Assembly: GCA_900548285.1 (NCBI GenBank)
Contig: URKE01000015.1
Location: forward strand, 1-39,798
Direction of reading: 5' to 3'
Origin: an uncultured Eubacteriales bacterium
Lineage (GTDB): Bacteria > Bacillota > Clostridia > Christensenellales > Borkfalkiaceae
Length of the DNA: 39,798 bases
The position numbers and the translations under genes were made by a program. Positions 21,959-29,952 of this stretch are shown here, one piece after another. The notes under the pieces were generated by a model. It worked only from the letters and a program-made list of their open reading frames with translations, was not told the origin of the DNA and made no database searches. The number at the start of each line of letters is the position of its first letter. Position 1 is the stretch's first letter.

Positions 21959-23539
21959 TTATTTAATAACTCTCTCTTCGAGATAAGCGTCGTAATTAAC
22001 CGGTCTGTCATAAACCTTTCCGCCGTCGATTTCGATAATGCGATTGCAGACGGTGTTCATAAGTTCGCGGTCCTGACTGGTCATAAGAACGCAACCTTTG
22101 AAGTTTTCGAGCCCGTCGTTCAAAGAAGTGATCGATTCGAGGTCGAGATGGTTGGTAGGCTCATCGAGGATCATAAAGTTACCGCCCTCGAGCATCATCT
22201 TCGCAAGCATACATCTGACCCTTTCGCCGCCGGAAATAACGGACGCTTTCTTTTGCGATTCCTCGCCGGAGAAAAGCATTCTGCCGAGCCATCCTCTCAC
22301 GAATTCCTCGTAGTGGTCGTAAGAAAATCTCGAAAGCCAGTCTACAAGATTGAGATCGCACCCGACGAAATATCTGTCGTTATTCTGCGGCAAATAGGTA
22401 GGAATAATCGTTTTGCCCCATTTAAAATAGCCGCTCGTAGCCGTTTCGTTACCCGTTAAAATATCGTAAAGCATCGTTATCGCCTTGCTGTTTTTGCCGA
22501 CGATACCGATTTTTTCGTCACGGTTGACCGTGAACGAAAGGTTTTCGAAATACCCTTCCTTGGTAAGATTTTCGACGAAAAGAATATCGTTGCCGATTTC
22601 CCTGTCGTATTTGAAATTGATGTAAGGATATTTTCTCGAAGAAACCTTGATATCGTTTATCGTAAGGTTTTCAAGTTCCTTTTTTCTCGCGGTGGCTTGC
22701 TTGGACTTTGAGGCGTTCGCAGAGAACCTCGCGATAAATTCCTTCAATTCCTTGGCGCGCTGTTCCGCTTTTTTGTTCTGCTCCCTCTGCTGCCTTGCGA
22801 TGAGTTGGCTCGTTTTATACCAGAAATCGTAGTTTCCGAAATAAACGTTTATCTTCCCGAAATCGACGTCGCAGATATAAGTGCAGACCTTGTTGAGGAA
22901 ATATCTGTTGTGCGATACTATAATAATAGTATTCTCGAAGTCGATGAGAAAGTTCTCGAGCCATTCCGTGGTTTTTATGTCGAGGTTGTTGGTCGGCTCG
23001 TCGAGAATAAGCACGTCCGGGTTGCCGAAAAGGGCCTGCGCGAGAAGAATTTTGACTTTCTCCTTGCCGTCGAGTTCGCCCATAGGCGCGTAAAAATGCT
23101 CTGCGGGAATTTCAAGCGCGTTGAGAAGTTTTTCCGCGTCGCTTTCCGCGTCCCAGCCGCCGAGTTCCGCAAACTCCGTTTCGAGTTCGCCGGCTTTTAT
23201 TCCGTCCTCGTCGGTAAAGTCCTCTTTTGCGTATAACGCGTCCTTTTCGTCCATGACTTCCACGAGTCTTTTATGCCCGAGCATAACCGTTCTTAAAACG
23301 GTTTCGTCGTTATAAGCGTTCTGATCCTGTTTTAAAACGGACATACGCTCGTTTTTATCGAGTATTACTTCTCCTTTCTGCGTGTCGAGTTCGCCCGAAA
23401 GAATCTTTAAAAAAGTGGATTTGCCCGCGCCGTTCGCGCCGATAATTCCGTAACAGTTTCCTTTGGTGAACTTTATGTTCACGTCCTCAAATAACTTCCT
23501 GCTGCCGAATTGCAGACTTACTCCGCTTACCTGTAACAT
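21959..23539 (-). CDS. ABC-F family ATPase (ribosome-associated type)
   Basis: Two ATP-binding domains lie on one chain without membrane segments, joined by a charged linker (about 240-300), as in ABC-F proteins that act in the ribosomal E site. Domain 1 has Walker A GANGAGKST (34-42) and Walker B VLILDEPTNNLD (176-187). Its signature region reads LDGKEKVKILLAQALFG rather than LSGGE. Domain 2 keeps ISGGE (435-439) and FMILDEPTNHLD (455-466). Its P-loop, however, reads GKNSKAITM (348-356) and lacks the Gly-Lys pair that grips phosphate. Similar degenerate second P-loops occur in one ABC-F subfamily of anaerobes (from memory). AAAGGAG precedes the ATG. The role is probably translational quality control; antibiotic protection cannot be excluded. 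Confidence 0.9.
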   Translation of the reverse strand: MLQVSGVSLQFGSRKLFEDVNIKFTKGNCYGIIGANGAGKSTFLKILSGELDTQKGEVILDKNERMSVLKQDQNAYNDETVLRTVMLGHKRLVEVMDEKDALYAKEDFTDEDGIKAGELETEFAELGGWDAESDAEKLLNALEIPAEHFYAPMGELDGKEKVKILLAQALFGNPDVLILDEPTNNLDIKTTEWLENFLIDFENTIIIVSHNRYFLNKVCTYICDVDFGKINVYFGNYDFWYKTSQLIARQQREQNKKAEQRAKELKEFIARFSANASKSKQATARKKELENLTINDIKVSSRKYPYINFKYDREIGNDILFVENLTKEGYFENLSFTVNRDEKIGIVGKNSKAITMLYDILTGNETATSGYFKWGKTIIPTYLPQNNDRYFVGCDLNLVDWLSRFSYDHYEEFVRGWLGRMLFSGEESQKKASVISGGERVRCMLAKMMLEGGNFMILDEPTNHLDLESITSLNDGLENFKGCVLMTSQDRELMNTVCNRIIEIDGGKVYDRPVNYDAYLEERVIK

Positions 23540-23614
23540 TTATCTCCTTTAACCTTTTTATATTATTGCTCTGCCGCAGGCGTTTAAAATCATTCCCGGC
23601 GTTCTATATAGTTA

Positions 23615-23639
23615 CGGGGTTGCCGTTAAGACAACCCCG
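23615..23639 (-). terminator. Hairpin after the lipoprotein gene, probable terminator
   Basis: CGGGGTTG (23615-23622) pairs with CAACCCCG (23632-23639) 15 bases beyond the stop. The T-content downstream is modest, so efficiency is uncertain. Confidence 0.6.
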
Positions 23640-23654
23640 CGGTGGTACGTTGAA

Positions 23655-25235
23655 TTATTTCGCCGTGGAACTTTCGGTTTCGGCGTCCTTTTCGGACATA
23701 ACGCCGAGACGCGTTCCGATTTTCACTTTATCTTCGTCTTTCTTCTTGTTGTAAGTATAATAATCGCTTTCGGCAAAATCGTCGCCCTTTTCTTCTTTAA
23801 CCGCTTTAACTCCGTTTGCGATTTCTGCCATATCGATCGCGTAAACGTAAGACTTATAGGCGGAATCGGAATATACGCAAAGGAAGAAATATTTACCGTT
23901 CGCATTCACGACTTCGGGAGTGTACCAGGAAGTGTTGAGCGAAAGGGTGTTTATTCTCAGAGCCTCGGCTTTTTCGCCTTTTAAAAGCGCGGTGAGATTT
24001 ATTTTATAATAGTTGCCGTCGGAATTCGTATAATAGAGGAAATCGACGTCGCCTTCATGCGAGATGAATTTAAGCGTTGCGGTTTTGAGCGCTTTCTCGT
24101 CGGAAACGGCAATCACGCCGAAGTCCGATCCCGAAGTCGTGTCGGCGGCTTTCTTATAATCGAATTTGACAAGGCCGAGCGAAGAATCGACGTAAATAGT
24201 TACGAGGTTTTCGCCTTCGTTGTAGAACAGAACGGTATCCGCGAAAGCGGCGGTCGTCTTGGTCGTTGCGTACGTAAGAGTTTCCGTCTTGTCGTCCGCA
24301 TCGGTAAGGACGTTGTATTTAACCGAGCCGATAGCCGTGTTAAGAGTCGTTTCGGTGTAATAAAGTTTGCCGTTTTTATGTCTTAAAAGATCGAACGTAA
24401 GACCGATAAGTTCGCCCGTGACGGTTTCGTCGTTAACGATACCGACGCCGGAAACAACCTTCTTCTCGGTTGCTTTTCCTCCGTCCAAAGTTACTTTGTA
24501 AATATCGTAATAACTTTCTGCGGTGGCGTTTTCGTCGTCCTGCCAACGTTTGACGTCGATGGGGTTGTAAGTGTAATAAATACAGGAGGCGGCGTTATCT
24601 TCGTCGAACATAACTTCCTTAACCGAGCCTCTCTTCGCATCGTTACCCTTGTCGGCGTAAGTGGTGCTTTCGGTGTTGAAAACTTCCTTGCCGGATATCG
24701 CGTCGTAAACGTAAAGGTTCGTGCTGTAAACCGCAAGGTAAACGCTGTCGCCCGAAGCGATGAATCTGAACTTTGCGTCGTGCGAGAAATCTTTATCCGC
24801 GATTTTTGCGGAAGTTTCGGAAGCGTCGAGTTTCGTTCTGAAGAAAAGAAGCTGGTCGTTCTTCGTTTCGCCTTTTTTGTTGTTCTCGGTGGACGGAACG
24901 GCGTAATAAACGTATTCTCCGTTGATGTAGAAACCCGCGGTTTTATCGTCGGAAACGATAAGTTTGGAAACGACCGTTTCGTATGCGGCGTCACCTGCCG
25001 TAAGTTTGTCTTTTTTCACTCTCATAAGAGCGCCTTTCGTAACTTTCCCCGTTTTATAAGTCGTGGAGTAACTCTCGACGCCGTTGATAAAATATACGTA
25101 ACCGTTTGTGGAAGCAACGAAACCGCCTTTCATATCGGTTCCCTTATCTCCGTTTGCGAGTGTGTTGCCCGAACAAGCGGTAAAGCCCAAAGCCATACAT
25201 AAAACCGCTATCAAGCAAACAATTTTTTTGCCCAT
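23655..25235 (-). CDS. Surface lipoprotein with repeated beta segments, function unknown
   Basis: The 526-residue protein has a lipoprotein signal (GKKIVCLIAVLCMALGFTAC) with the lipid-modified Cys at 21. After it come many short hydrophobic strands separated by polar loops, each with an aromatic core (GYVYFING, GEYVYYAVP, DSVYLAVY, GKLYYTE, DFLYYTNS, KYFFLCVY). The spacing suggests a beta-propeller similar in style to DUF5050-type proteins, but I do not claim that family. It would sit outside the cell, anchored to the membrane. A good promoter (25376-25404) drives it through a leader of about 130 bases that can form hairpins. There is no transporter or enzyme gene in the same unit. Confidence 0.75.
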   Translation of the reverse strand: MGKKIVCLIAVLCMALGFTACSGNTLANGDKGTDMKGGFVASTNGYVYFINGVESYSTTYKTGKVTKGALMRVKKDKLTAGDAAYETVVSKLIVSDDKTAGFYINGEYVYYAVPSTENNKKGETKNDQLLFFRTKLDASETSAKIADKDFSHDAKFRFIASGDSVYLAVYSTNLYVYDAISGKEVFNTESTTYADKGNDAKRGSVKEVMFDEDNAASCIYYTYNPIDVKRWQDDENATAESYYDIYKVTLDGGKATEKKVVSGVGIVNDETVTGELIGLTFDLLRHKNGKLYYTETTLNTAIGSVKYNVLTDADDKTETLTYATTKTTAAFADTVLFYNEGENLVTIYVDSSLGLVKFDYKKAADTTSGSDFGVIAVSDEKALKTATLKFISHEGDVDFLYYTNSDGNYYKINLTALLKGEKAEALRINTLSLNTSWYTPEVVNANGKYFFLCVYSDSAYKSYVYAIDMAEIANGVKAVKEEKGDDFAESDYYTYNKKKDEDKVKIGTRLGVMSEKDAETESSTAK

Positions 25236-25375
25236 AAATTTTCTCCTTTGCCGTTAGGGTTCGTCGCCGACGCGAATCTTCGGAACGAAGCCTCCGACAT
25301 ATCTTTGTTTCGTGAAGCATAAGATATCGTGAGCGACCGCGCGGCCGCCACGTCTACGCTCGTATACGCTTTCTA

Positions 25376-25404
25376 ATTATATACTATTTTTGTTAAATAA
25401 TCAA
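25376..25404 (-). promoter_or_regulatory. Promoter of the lipoprotein gene
   Basis: On the minus strand TTGATT (25404-25399), 17 bases and a perfect TATAAT (25381-25376). The transcribed leader (about 25236-25369) contains inverted stretches such as TATCTT/AAGATA, but I recognise no known riboswitch. Confidence 0.7.
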
Positions 25405-25453
25405 ATATTTATCGGACATTTTTTTATATAAAATTAAAAAAAGGAGTGAGAAA

Positions 25454-25735
25454 ATGGAAAAAATAGGTCTTTTCGATCTTATCGACAAAATCACGACGCC
25501 GTCCTCCGGCGGAAAAACGTTTGACAATTCAACCGAAACCCGCTCTGCCCGCCCGCAGACCGGCAAAAAGGAAAACGAAAACCTGCGCGATCCCGATTTC
25601 GGCGCGCAACCGCAATATATGATGAACGCGAAGATGCAGGCGTTCATGGAGCGGCACGAAAATCTTAAAGCGGACGTTCCCCCGATACAAAAAAAGAAGA
25701 GGACGGCGAAAAAAAAGGAAGAAAAGCGCGATTAA
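25454..25735 (+). CDS. Small basic protein of unknown function
   Basis: The 93-residue product has a hydrophobic-acidic start (MEKIGLFDLIDKI), a low-complexity middle, an AKMQAFMERHENLKA helix and a strongly basic end (KKKRTAKKKEEKR). It has no signal peptide. The basic tail suggests contact with nucleic acid or with acidic proteins, but the function is unknown. AAAGGAGTGAG lies at the right distance before the ATG and an AT-rich, TATAAA-containing promoter region precedes it, so it is likely a real gene. It is divergent from the lipoprotein. Confidence 0.6.
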   Translation: MEKIGLFDLIDKITTPSSGGKTFDNSTETRSARPQTGKKENENLRDPDFGAQPQYMMNAKMQAFMERHENLKADVPPIQKKKRTAKKKEEKRD

Positions 25736-25791
25736 GCGTTCTCTTCCGTCGTGATTCATTATTTTCGGTTTGCTTCGATTTCAGTTCCCGG

Positions 25792-25925
25792 CAAGCCGGT
25801 TTCAATCGTTTTTACGGCGTAAAACAAGCCGGTTTTAATCGTTTTTACGGCGTAAGCCAAGTCGATTTTAATCGTTTTTTACGGCGTAAAACAAGCCGGT
25901 TTCAATCGTTTTTCACGGCGTAAAA
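25792..25925. repeat. Tandem array of 33-34-bp units copied from a gene's last codons
   Basis: Units lie at 25792-25824, 25825-25857, 25858-25891 and 25892-25925. The last contains the real 3' end of the FTR-like gene (codons for LFYAVKND and its stop at 25902-25904). The other three repeat this segment downstream of the stop with few changes, each keeping a TGA or TAA at the same place. Confidence 0.88.
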
Positions 25926-26105
25926 CAAGCCGCAATGGCAATACCCTTCAAACGAAGGGTCTTTTAACTGCGCGCGGAATTCCTCGCACATACATTTATA
26001 TTCAGGGCGTTTTCCCACGCGGCAGGGACAGTAACCGCCCTTTGCGACAAGCCCTTCCGCAACGGTTTTCACCACTTCTTTGTCCTCGTTAAGCCTTATT
26101 CTCAC
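25902..26105 (-). CDS. Small protein related to the catalytic subunit of ferredoxin-thioredoxin reductase
   Basis: The 67-residue protein carries three Cys-x-Cys motifs in the FTR order: YCPC, KCMC and YCHCGLFY. In FTR these cysteines hold a [4Fe-4S] cluster and form the redox disulfide that reduces thioredoxin. Here the protein is only about half the length of plant FTR-beta but has the full motif set. I start at GTG 26105: AGGAGG is 8 bases upstream, and the GTG overlaps the TGA of the HAD gene (GTGA), implying translational coupling. A TTG at 26111 would be only two bases from the ribosome-binding site. Its 3' end is duplicated three times downstream. Confidence 0.8.
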   Translation of the reverse strand: MRIRLNEDKEVVKTVAEGLVAKGGYCPCRVGKRPEYKCMCEEFRAQLKDPSFEGYCHCGLFYAVKND

Positions 26106-26908
26106 AGACAATACCTCCTTATCGTTTCACCCACTCCGCCATGGTCGTTGTCCGCGTCGGTAACGGCGTCGGCGATCGCTTTCAACTCTTCTCTGCCGTT
26201 TTTCATCGCAACGCCGAGCCCCGCGGCTTTAAGCATAGGCGCGTCGTTGAGTTCGTCGCCCGTCGCAACGCATTCCTCGGGTTTTATTCCCCATATATCG
26301 GCGAGGGCTTTAACCGCAAGCCCTTTGTCGCAACCTTTCGGCATAAAATCGAGCATTCCCTTATAGGACTCGGCGATTTCGCAATCCTTGCCGAAAATTT
26401 CGAGCGATTTTTTCAAAGACGTTTCTATCCGGTCGGAATAACCCGCCAGCATAACCTTCGGCGTGACGATTTTGTTGTTCTTTACAAACTCCCCGAGGTC
26501 GCCGACGGCGTTTACTTTAACTTTGCAGGTATCGGCGTAAAACGCGGAAAACTCCGTGACTTCTTCCGTGAATACTTCCTCGCCGCAATAGACGAAAGAA
26601 AGCAGTTTTCCTTCGTGAGCGAACTCGATAATCTTACGCGCGAGTTCCGTTTGAATACCCGTGGAAAACAACGTCTTTTTGTTTACGTTATCCCACACTT
26701 CGCAACCGTTATATGCGGCTATAAGTTGATTAAACGGGAATTTTTCGAGCATACGGATTGCCGACGCCGTCATTCTTCCCGTGCATAAAGCGAACTTTCC
26801 GCCGCTTGCGACGAACTCGCCTATCGCCTCCGTATTTTCATTCGGAATCCGCCCGTCGGACGAAAAAAGCGTTCCGTCAAAGTCGCTTATCAAAGCCTTA
26901 TATTTCAT
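26102..26908 (-). CDS. Cof-type HAD-IIB hydrolase
   Basis: The HAD motifs are complete: SDFDGTL (8-14), CTGR with the preceding strand, the lysine near KGLAVKAL and GDELNDAPML. The cap region between about 80 and 190 is of the C2b type. Such enzymes dephosphorylate sugar phosphates or cofactors such as pyridoxal phosphate and flavin nucleotides; the substrate cannot be named. The start overlaps the end of the upstream membrane-protein gene by 11 bases, and the stop overlaps the FTR-like start. The three genes therefore form one unit. A 13-of-14 relative of the dispersed word lies at 26719-26732 (NQLI). Confidence 0.9.
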   Translation of the reverse strand: MKYKALISDFDGTLFSSDGRIPNENTEAIGEFVASGGKFALCTGRMTASAIRMLEKFPFNQLIAAYNGCEVWDNVNKKTLFSTGIQTELARKIIEFAHEGKLLSFVYCGEEVFTEEVTEFSAFYADTCKVKVNAVGDLGEFVKNNKIVTPKVMLAGYSDRIETSLKKSLEIFGKDCEIAESYKGMLDFMPKGCDKGLAVKALADIWGIKPEECVATGDELNDAPMLKAAGLGVAMKNGREELKAIADAVTDADNDHGGVGETIRRYCL

Positions 26909-28235
26909 CTCTTATCCTCTTAATAACGCACAGAATGATGGTGACCACGGCAACCGAAAAAGAAATTATCGAGCCGATATTATATGCGCCGCTCGTCAGA
27001 AGCGCGACAACGAAGGAAAATGACCTCGAAAACACAGCCGCGTAATAACCGCAAGCCGCAAGTTTGCCCCTTCTCTTCGCGAGGGAATAAATCACGCCCG
27101 TGAGGCCGAACGCCAGAACGGAGAAGTAAACCGCCGCCGCGGCAATCGTTTCGTAAAGAGAAAGAGAGGCCGGATTTTTAACCATCCCGTCAAGAAGAAC
27201 GGCAAGGAAAACTCCGCCGCCGATTGCAACGTAACAGAGAATGTTCACGCCCGTTTTGACTTTCTTTCTCAGGCAGAACCTGAGAATGAATATAACCACC
27301 GACAAAACGAACGTATACGCCGGCAAAAACGCGATCATTATCGGCTCGACGACGGCGTAAACCGCTCCCGAACAAAGCGAAAACACGAACGCCGCAACAC
27401 CCGCGCCGTCTATAAACGACGACGGAACAGCCTTAGCCGCCGCCACTGCCGCGAACGCCGACGAAACGACGGCGAACACCGCAAACAAAGAAACAAACCG
27501 CTCGCTTACGACGTTTTCGGTCAACCCCGAAACGACGCATAACGCAAACAACGCCGAAACGACGAGCGCGACGACGATTGCAGACCATACGAGAGGTTTC
27601 GTGAAAACTTCTGCCGTGTAACGGCTGAGTTCAGACTTCTTTCTCTTTTTGAGTTCGGCTTTGAACGAATCGTCCTCGGGTCTGAATTCGCCTTCGGGTT
27701 TGGACTTATCGTAATCCCAGACGATTATGCGGGGTTTGGACGTTATTCTGCCCGCCTGATTTTTTTCGCCCGCGCTGACGCATTCCTTCACGGCGCAACG
27801 CTTGGACTTATCGTGAGTGACAACCGCGCCGACGATTTTCGTTTCGCCGAAAATCCCGCCCGCTTCGCCGTAACCGAGAAGAAAACTCTTATCGCCGTAA
27901 ACGTGCTTGTAAGCGCGTTCCGTTCTCTTAAGAAAATCGGCGTCGGGCGATTTGGCGTAGCACTCCCGAAGCCCTTCGGAAATTTCTCCGCGCAGAGCCT
28001 TCGCCTCGATTTTGCACTTCTCCACAGATTTTTCAATCTCGGATATTTTCGCGTTCAACTGATAAATATAGATATCGTACTCGTTGTTTTTGATCTTCCC
28101 GTTTTTCTTGCGATAAACGGCGACTTCTTCCGAAAGTTTATTTTTCTCGGAGGTTTTTCGGCGAATGAAATCGCTTATAAAATCGAGCCTTTTCATTTTT
28201 TTAACCGTTAACGTGAACAATTCTCCGATTTCCAT
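26898..28235 (-). CDS. Membrane protein with N-terminal coiled coil, function unknown
   Basis: The 445-residue protein has a charged helical first part. A stretch at about 25-95 is rich in Lys/Glu with heptad-like leucines and isoleucines and probably forms a coiled coil. A soluble region of about 100 residues containing GYGEAGGIFGETKIVGAVV follows, then eight hydrophobic segments between 216 and 438. The N-terminal half should be cytoplasmic. I do not recognise a family. GGAGG lies 6 bases before the ATG. It is the first gene of a unit with the HAD and FTR-like genes, but the overlap gives no clear functional hint. Confidence 0.7.
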   Translation of the reverse strand: MEIGELFTLTVKKMKRLDFISDFIRRKTSEKNKLSEEVAVYRKKNGKIKNNEYDIYIYQLNAKISEIEKSVEKCKIEAKALRGEISEGLRECYAKSPDADFLKRTERAYKHVYGDKSFLLGYGEAGGIFGETKIVGAVVTHDKSKRCAVKECVSAGEKNQAGRITSKPRIIVWDYDKSKPEGEFRPEDDSFKAELKKRKKSELSRYTAEVFTKPLVWSAIVVALVVSALFALCVVSGLTENVVSERFVSLFAVFAVVSSAFAAVAAAKAVPSSFIDGAGVAAFVFSLCSGAVYAVVEPIMIAFLPAYTFVLSVVIFILRFCLRKKVKTGVNILCYVAIGGGVFLAVLLDGMVKNPASLSLYETIAAAAVYFSVLAFGLTGVIYSLAKRRGKLAACGYYAAVFSRSFSFVVALLTSGAYNIGSIISFSVAVVTIILCVIKRIRDEI

Positions 28236-28510
28236 AACATCCTCCGCAAAATAATACTTGTTTCTCGCTTATTTTATCATTTTTTTCGTTGTTTGTAAAG
28301 GAATACGACCGCCGTTAAATTATAAAACGATGAAATATAAACCGCGTAGCCACAGGCGATTGCGTTAGAACCCGCCAAAACGCCGATATTTTCGATGATT
28401 TGTTGCAAAGGCGAGAACGGTAGTACTGTACGTACATCGTCCGAGAATTTGCAAAAAAGCGCGTAAATAGCTGCGTTTTTGCAAGGTTCGTATTATTTTT
28501 GTCTGGCATA
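28236..28510. repeat. Gene-free stretch containing a diverged copy of the GTAC inverted-repeat element
   Basis: No gene is supported here. The part at about 28395-28465 repeats the order of motifs seen in the 301-bp element at 16208-16508. These are GATGATTT-TTGC, then GAG, then a GTACT-CGTAC palindrome (GTAGTACTGTACGTAC), then CCGA and TTGCAAAAA. The outer ends are not clearly matched. A small frame on the minus strand across this region has no ribosome-binding site. Confidence 0.5.
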
Positions 28511-28532
28511 ATAAAAACCCCTCGGCGAGGGG
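28511..28532 (-). terminator. Intrinsic terminator of the cytidylate-kinase-like gene
   Basis: On the minus strand CCCCTC pairs with GAGGGG (28532-28518), followed by TTTTTATT. It lies 23 bases beyond the second stop codon (28556), not the amber at 28658, so the original coding region ran to 28556. Confidence 0.8.
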
Positions 28533-28555
28533 CTTTGTATTTATCGGCAGTTTCG

Positions 28556-28657
28556 TTATTTATCGATTATTTCGCTTACGTAATCGGCGATGATAGTCGC
28601 CGCTTTCGTCGTGCCGATACGCGTGTTGATGACGAGGTCGTAATTTTCGACTGCGCC
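28556..28657 (-). pseudogene. Detached in-frame 3' end of the cytidylate-kinase-like gene
   Basis: After the TAG at 28658-28660 the same frame continues for 33 sense codons (GAVENYDLVINTRIGTTKAA...) to TAA at 28556-28558. NYDLVINT is a typical C-terminal motif of the cytidylate-kinase-like family, so this is the natural end of the gene. It would be made only by readthrough or suppression. Confidence 0.75.
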
Positions 28658-29155
28658 CTACACCATCGAACCGTATTTTTTATAATACGCGGCGCGCGCT
28701 TTATCGTTCTTTTTAATCGTCTTCTGCGCTTCGAGCGGGGTTATGCCGTAACCTGCGGATACCCTCGCGATTCTCTGCGACATAGGCGCGCAAACAAACA
28801 CGCGGATAACGTTGTCGTAATCCTTGAGAACCGACTGAGCGCAACGCCCGACGAACACGCACGAGTTTTTGTCCGCAAGTTTTTTAATGACGTTCGACTG
28901 TCCTATGAAAACTTTATCGTAAAGGGAAAGCGATTCCCCGCCGAGAAATCCGTTATACCAGAAAGCGTTTGTCGCTCTGTCCTCCGCGGAAAGCACTATG
29001 TGTTTATCGTACCCGGTGACGACCGAAGTCATTTCTGCGAGCGTTTTGTCGTAACACTTTATTCCGAGTTTCACCGCGAGTTTCGACGCGGTTTCCGCTC
29101 CGCCCGAACCGAACTGTCTGCTGAGCGCGATGTAAAACCTCTTCTTTTCTTCCAT
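28658..29155 (-). CDS. Cytidylate-kinase-like protein, interrupted by an in-frame amber codon
   Basis: The product starts MEEKKRFYIALSRQFGSGGAE, with the P-loop-like SRQFGSGG typical of the cytidylate-kinase-like family (AAA/P-loop kinases of unknown substrate). SCVFVGRCAQSVL and PLEAQKTIKKNDKARAAYYKKYG follow. Translation stops at TAG 28658 after 165 residues. The same frame continues with a conserved-looking end to 28556, which would give about 199 residues, the usual size. The TAG lies where relatives often have Trp (TGG), a one-base difference. ATG 29155 is chosen because AAGGAG is 9 bases upstream; a TTG at 29176 precedes that site. It is either a recent nonsense mutation, an assembly error, or true readthrough. 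Confidence 0.75.
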   Translation of the reverse strand: MEEKKRFYIALSRQFGSGGAETASKLAVKLGIKCYDKTLAEMTSVVTGYDKHIVLSAEDRATNAFWYNGFLGGESLSLYDKVFIGQSNVIKKLADKNSCVFVGRCAQSVLKDYDNVIRVFVCAPMSQRIARVSAGYGITPLEAQKTIKKNDKARAAYYKKYGSMV

Positions 29156-29234
29156 ACGTATGTTCTCCTTCTGCAAATCTCCCTATGCTGATATTTTACT
29201 ACCGATCCGAGGTTTTGTCAACAGCAAATCGAAA

Positions 29235-29870
29235 TTATTTTCGCGTATTTTCCCTGTCCGCGGGTTTGGTCCTGACGACTTTTACGATAAACACGACGAG
29301 CATTGCTATCGCGATCGCGAAAAGAACGTAAATGATGATATCCACGTAATCTTTGAAAAACAACGTGAGAAGCGTTATAATCGCGCCGGCTATAAGGTTT
29401 CCGCCCGCAATCGGGAGAACGGACTCCCTGAATTTCAGCCCGAGAAACACCGCGATAGCCGTACCCGTCCACACGCCAGTCACTGGGAACGGAACGGCGA
29501 CGAACACGAAAAGACTGATCATCATTATTTTTTTCGCTTCGGATTCCGTCGAACCGTCGGTTTTTTTCGCGATTTCGGCGGCTTTGTTTTTAAAAATCGC
29601 CTCCACCTTTTCAACGAGTTTCCTTATGAACCCGATTTTTTTGAGAAGGGCGAACACGGGCAGAAGAATGAAAAATTCGACGATCGAAATCAGCGTAGAA
29701 CCGAGATACGCCACGCCCGCCGTCACCCACAAATTAAGCCCGAAAAGCCCCGTTCCGATGGGTATCGCTCCTTTTAATTCTATAAGCGGAAACATCGAAA
29801 CGAAAAGCGTGGCGACATATTCGTTTCCGCCGAAAATTCCGAGTAAAAACCGTCCTAAAGATTCTGCCAT
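29235..29870 (-). CDS. Small multidrug-export-like membrane protein (COG2426)
   Basis: The 211-residue protein has about five hydrophobic segments and the family hallmarks: PLIELKGAIPIG near the N-terminus, FVAVPFPVTGVWTGTAIAVF in the middle, and AGGNLIAGAIIT later. The COG2426 family is named for a suggested export role, but solid functional evidence is lacking. A charged cytoplasmic loop (KNKAAEIAKKTDGSTESEAKK) separates the halves. CGGAG lies just before the ATG. It is 79 bases upstream of the cytidylate-kinase-like gene in the same direction, and divergent from the PP-loop gene at 29953. Confidence 0.82.
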   Translation of the reverse strand: MAESLGRFLLGIFGGNEYVATLFVSMFPLIELKGAIPIGTGLFGLNLWVTAGVAYLGSTLISIVEFFILLPVFALLKKIGFIRKLVEKVEAIFKNKAAEIAKKTDGSTESEAKKIMMISLFVFVAVPFPVTGVWTGTAIAVFLGLKFRESVLPIAGGNLIAGAIITLLTLFFKDYVDIIIYVLFAIAIAMLVVFIVKVVRTKPADRENTRK

Positions 29871-29888
29871 AAAACTCCGATAAAACGC

Positions 29889-29917
29889 TTGTTTTTTTCC
29901 TTATTTTATAATATTAT
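29889..29917 (+). promoter_or_regulatory. Promoter of the TtcA-like gene
   Basis: TTGTTT (29889-29894), 17 bases and TATTAT (29912-29917). An overlapping TATAAT at 29907-29912 is an alternative -10 box. Confidence 0.5.
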
Positions 29918-29952
29918 ATCACCGTAACGAAATTATGTCAAACGGAGAGAAT

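Noticed and set aside
25236..25375. Riboswitch in the long leader of the lipoprotein gene
   Set aside because: Hairpins are possible, but no conserved core of a known riboswitch class was recognised.
28315..28509. 64-codon minus-strand frame in the gene-free stretch
   Set aside because: It lies across the GTAC repeat element with no ribosome-binding site and no recognisable sequence.
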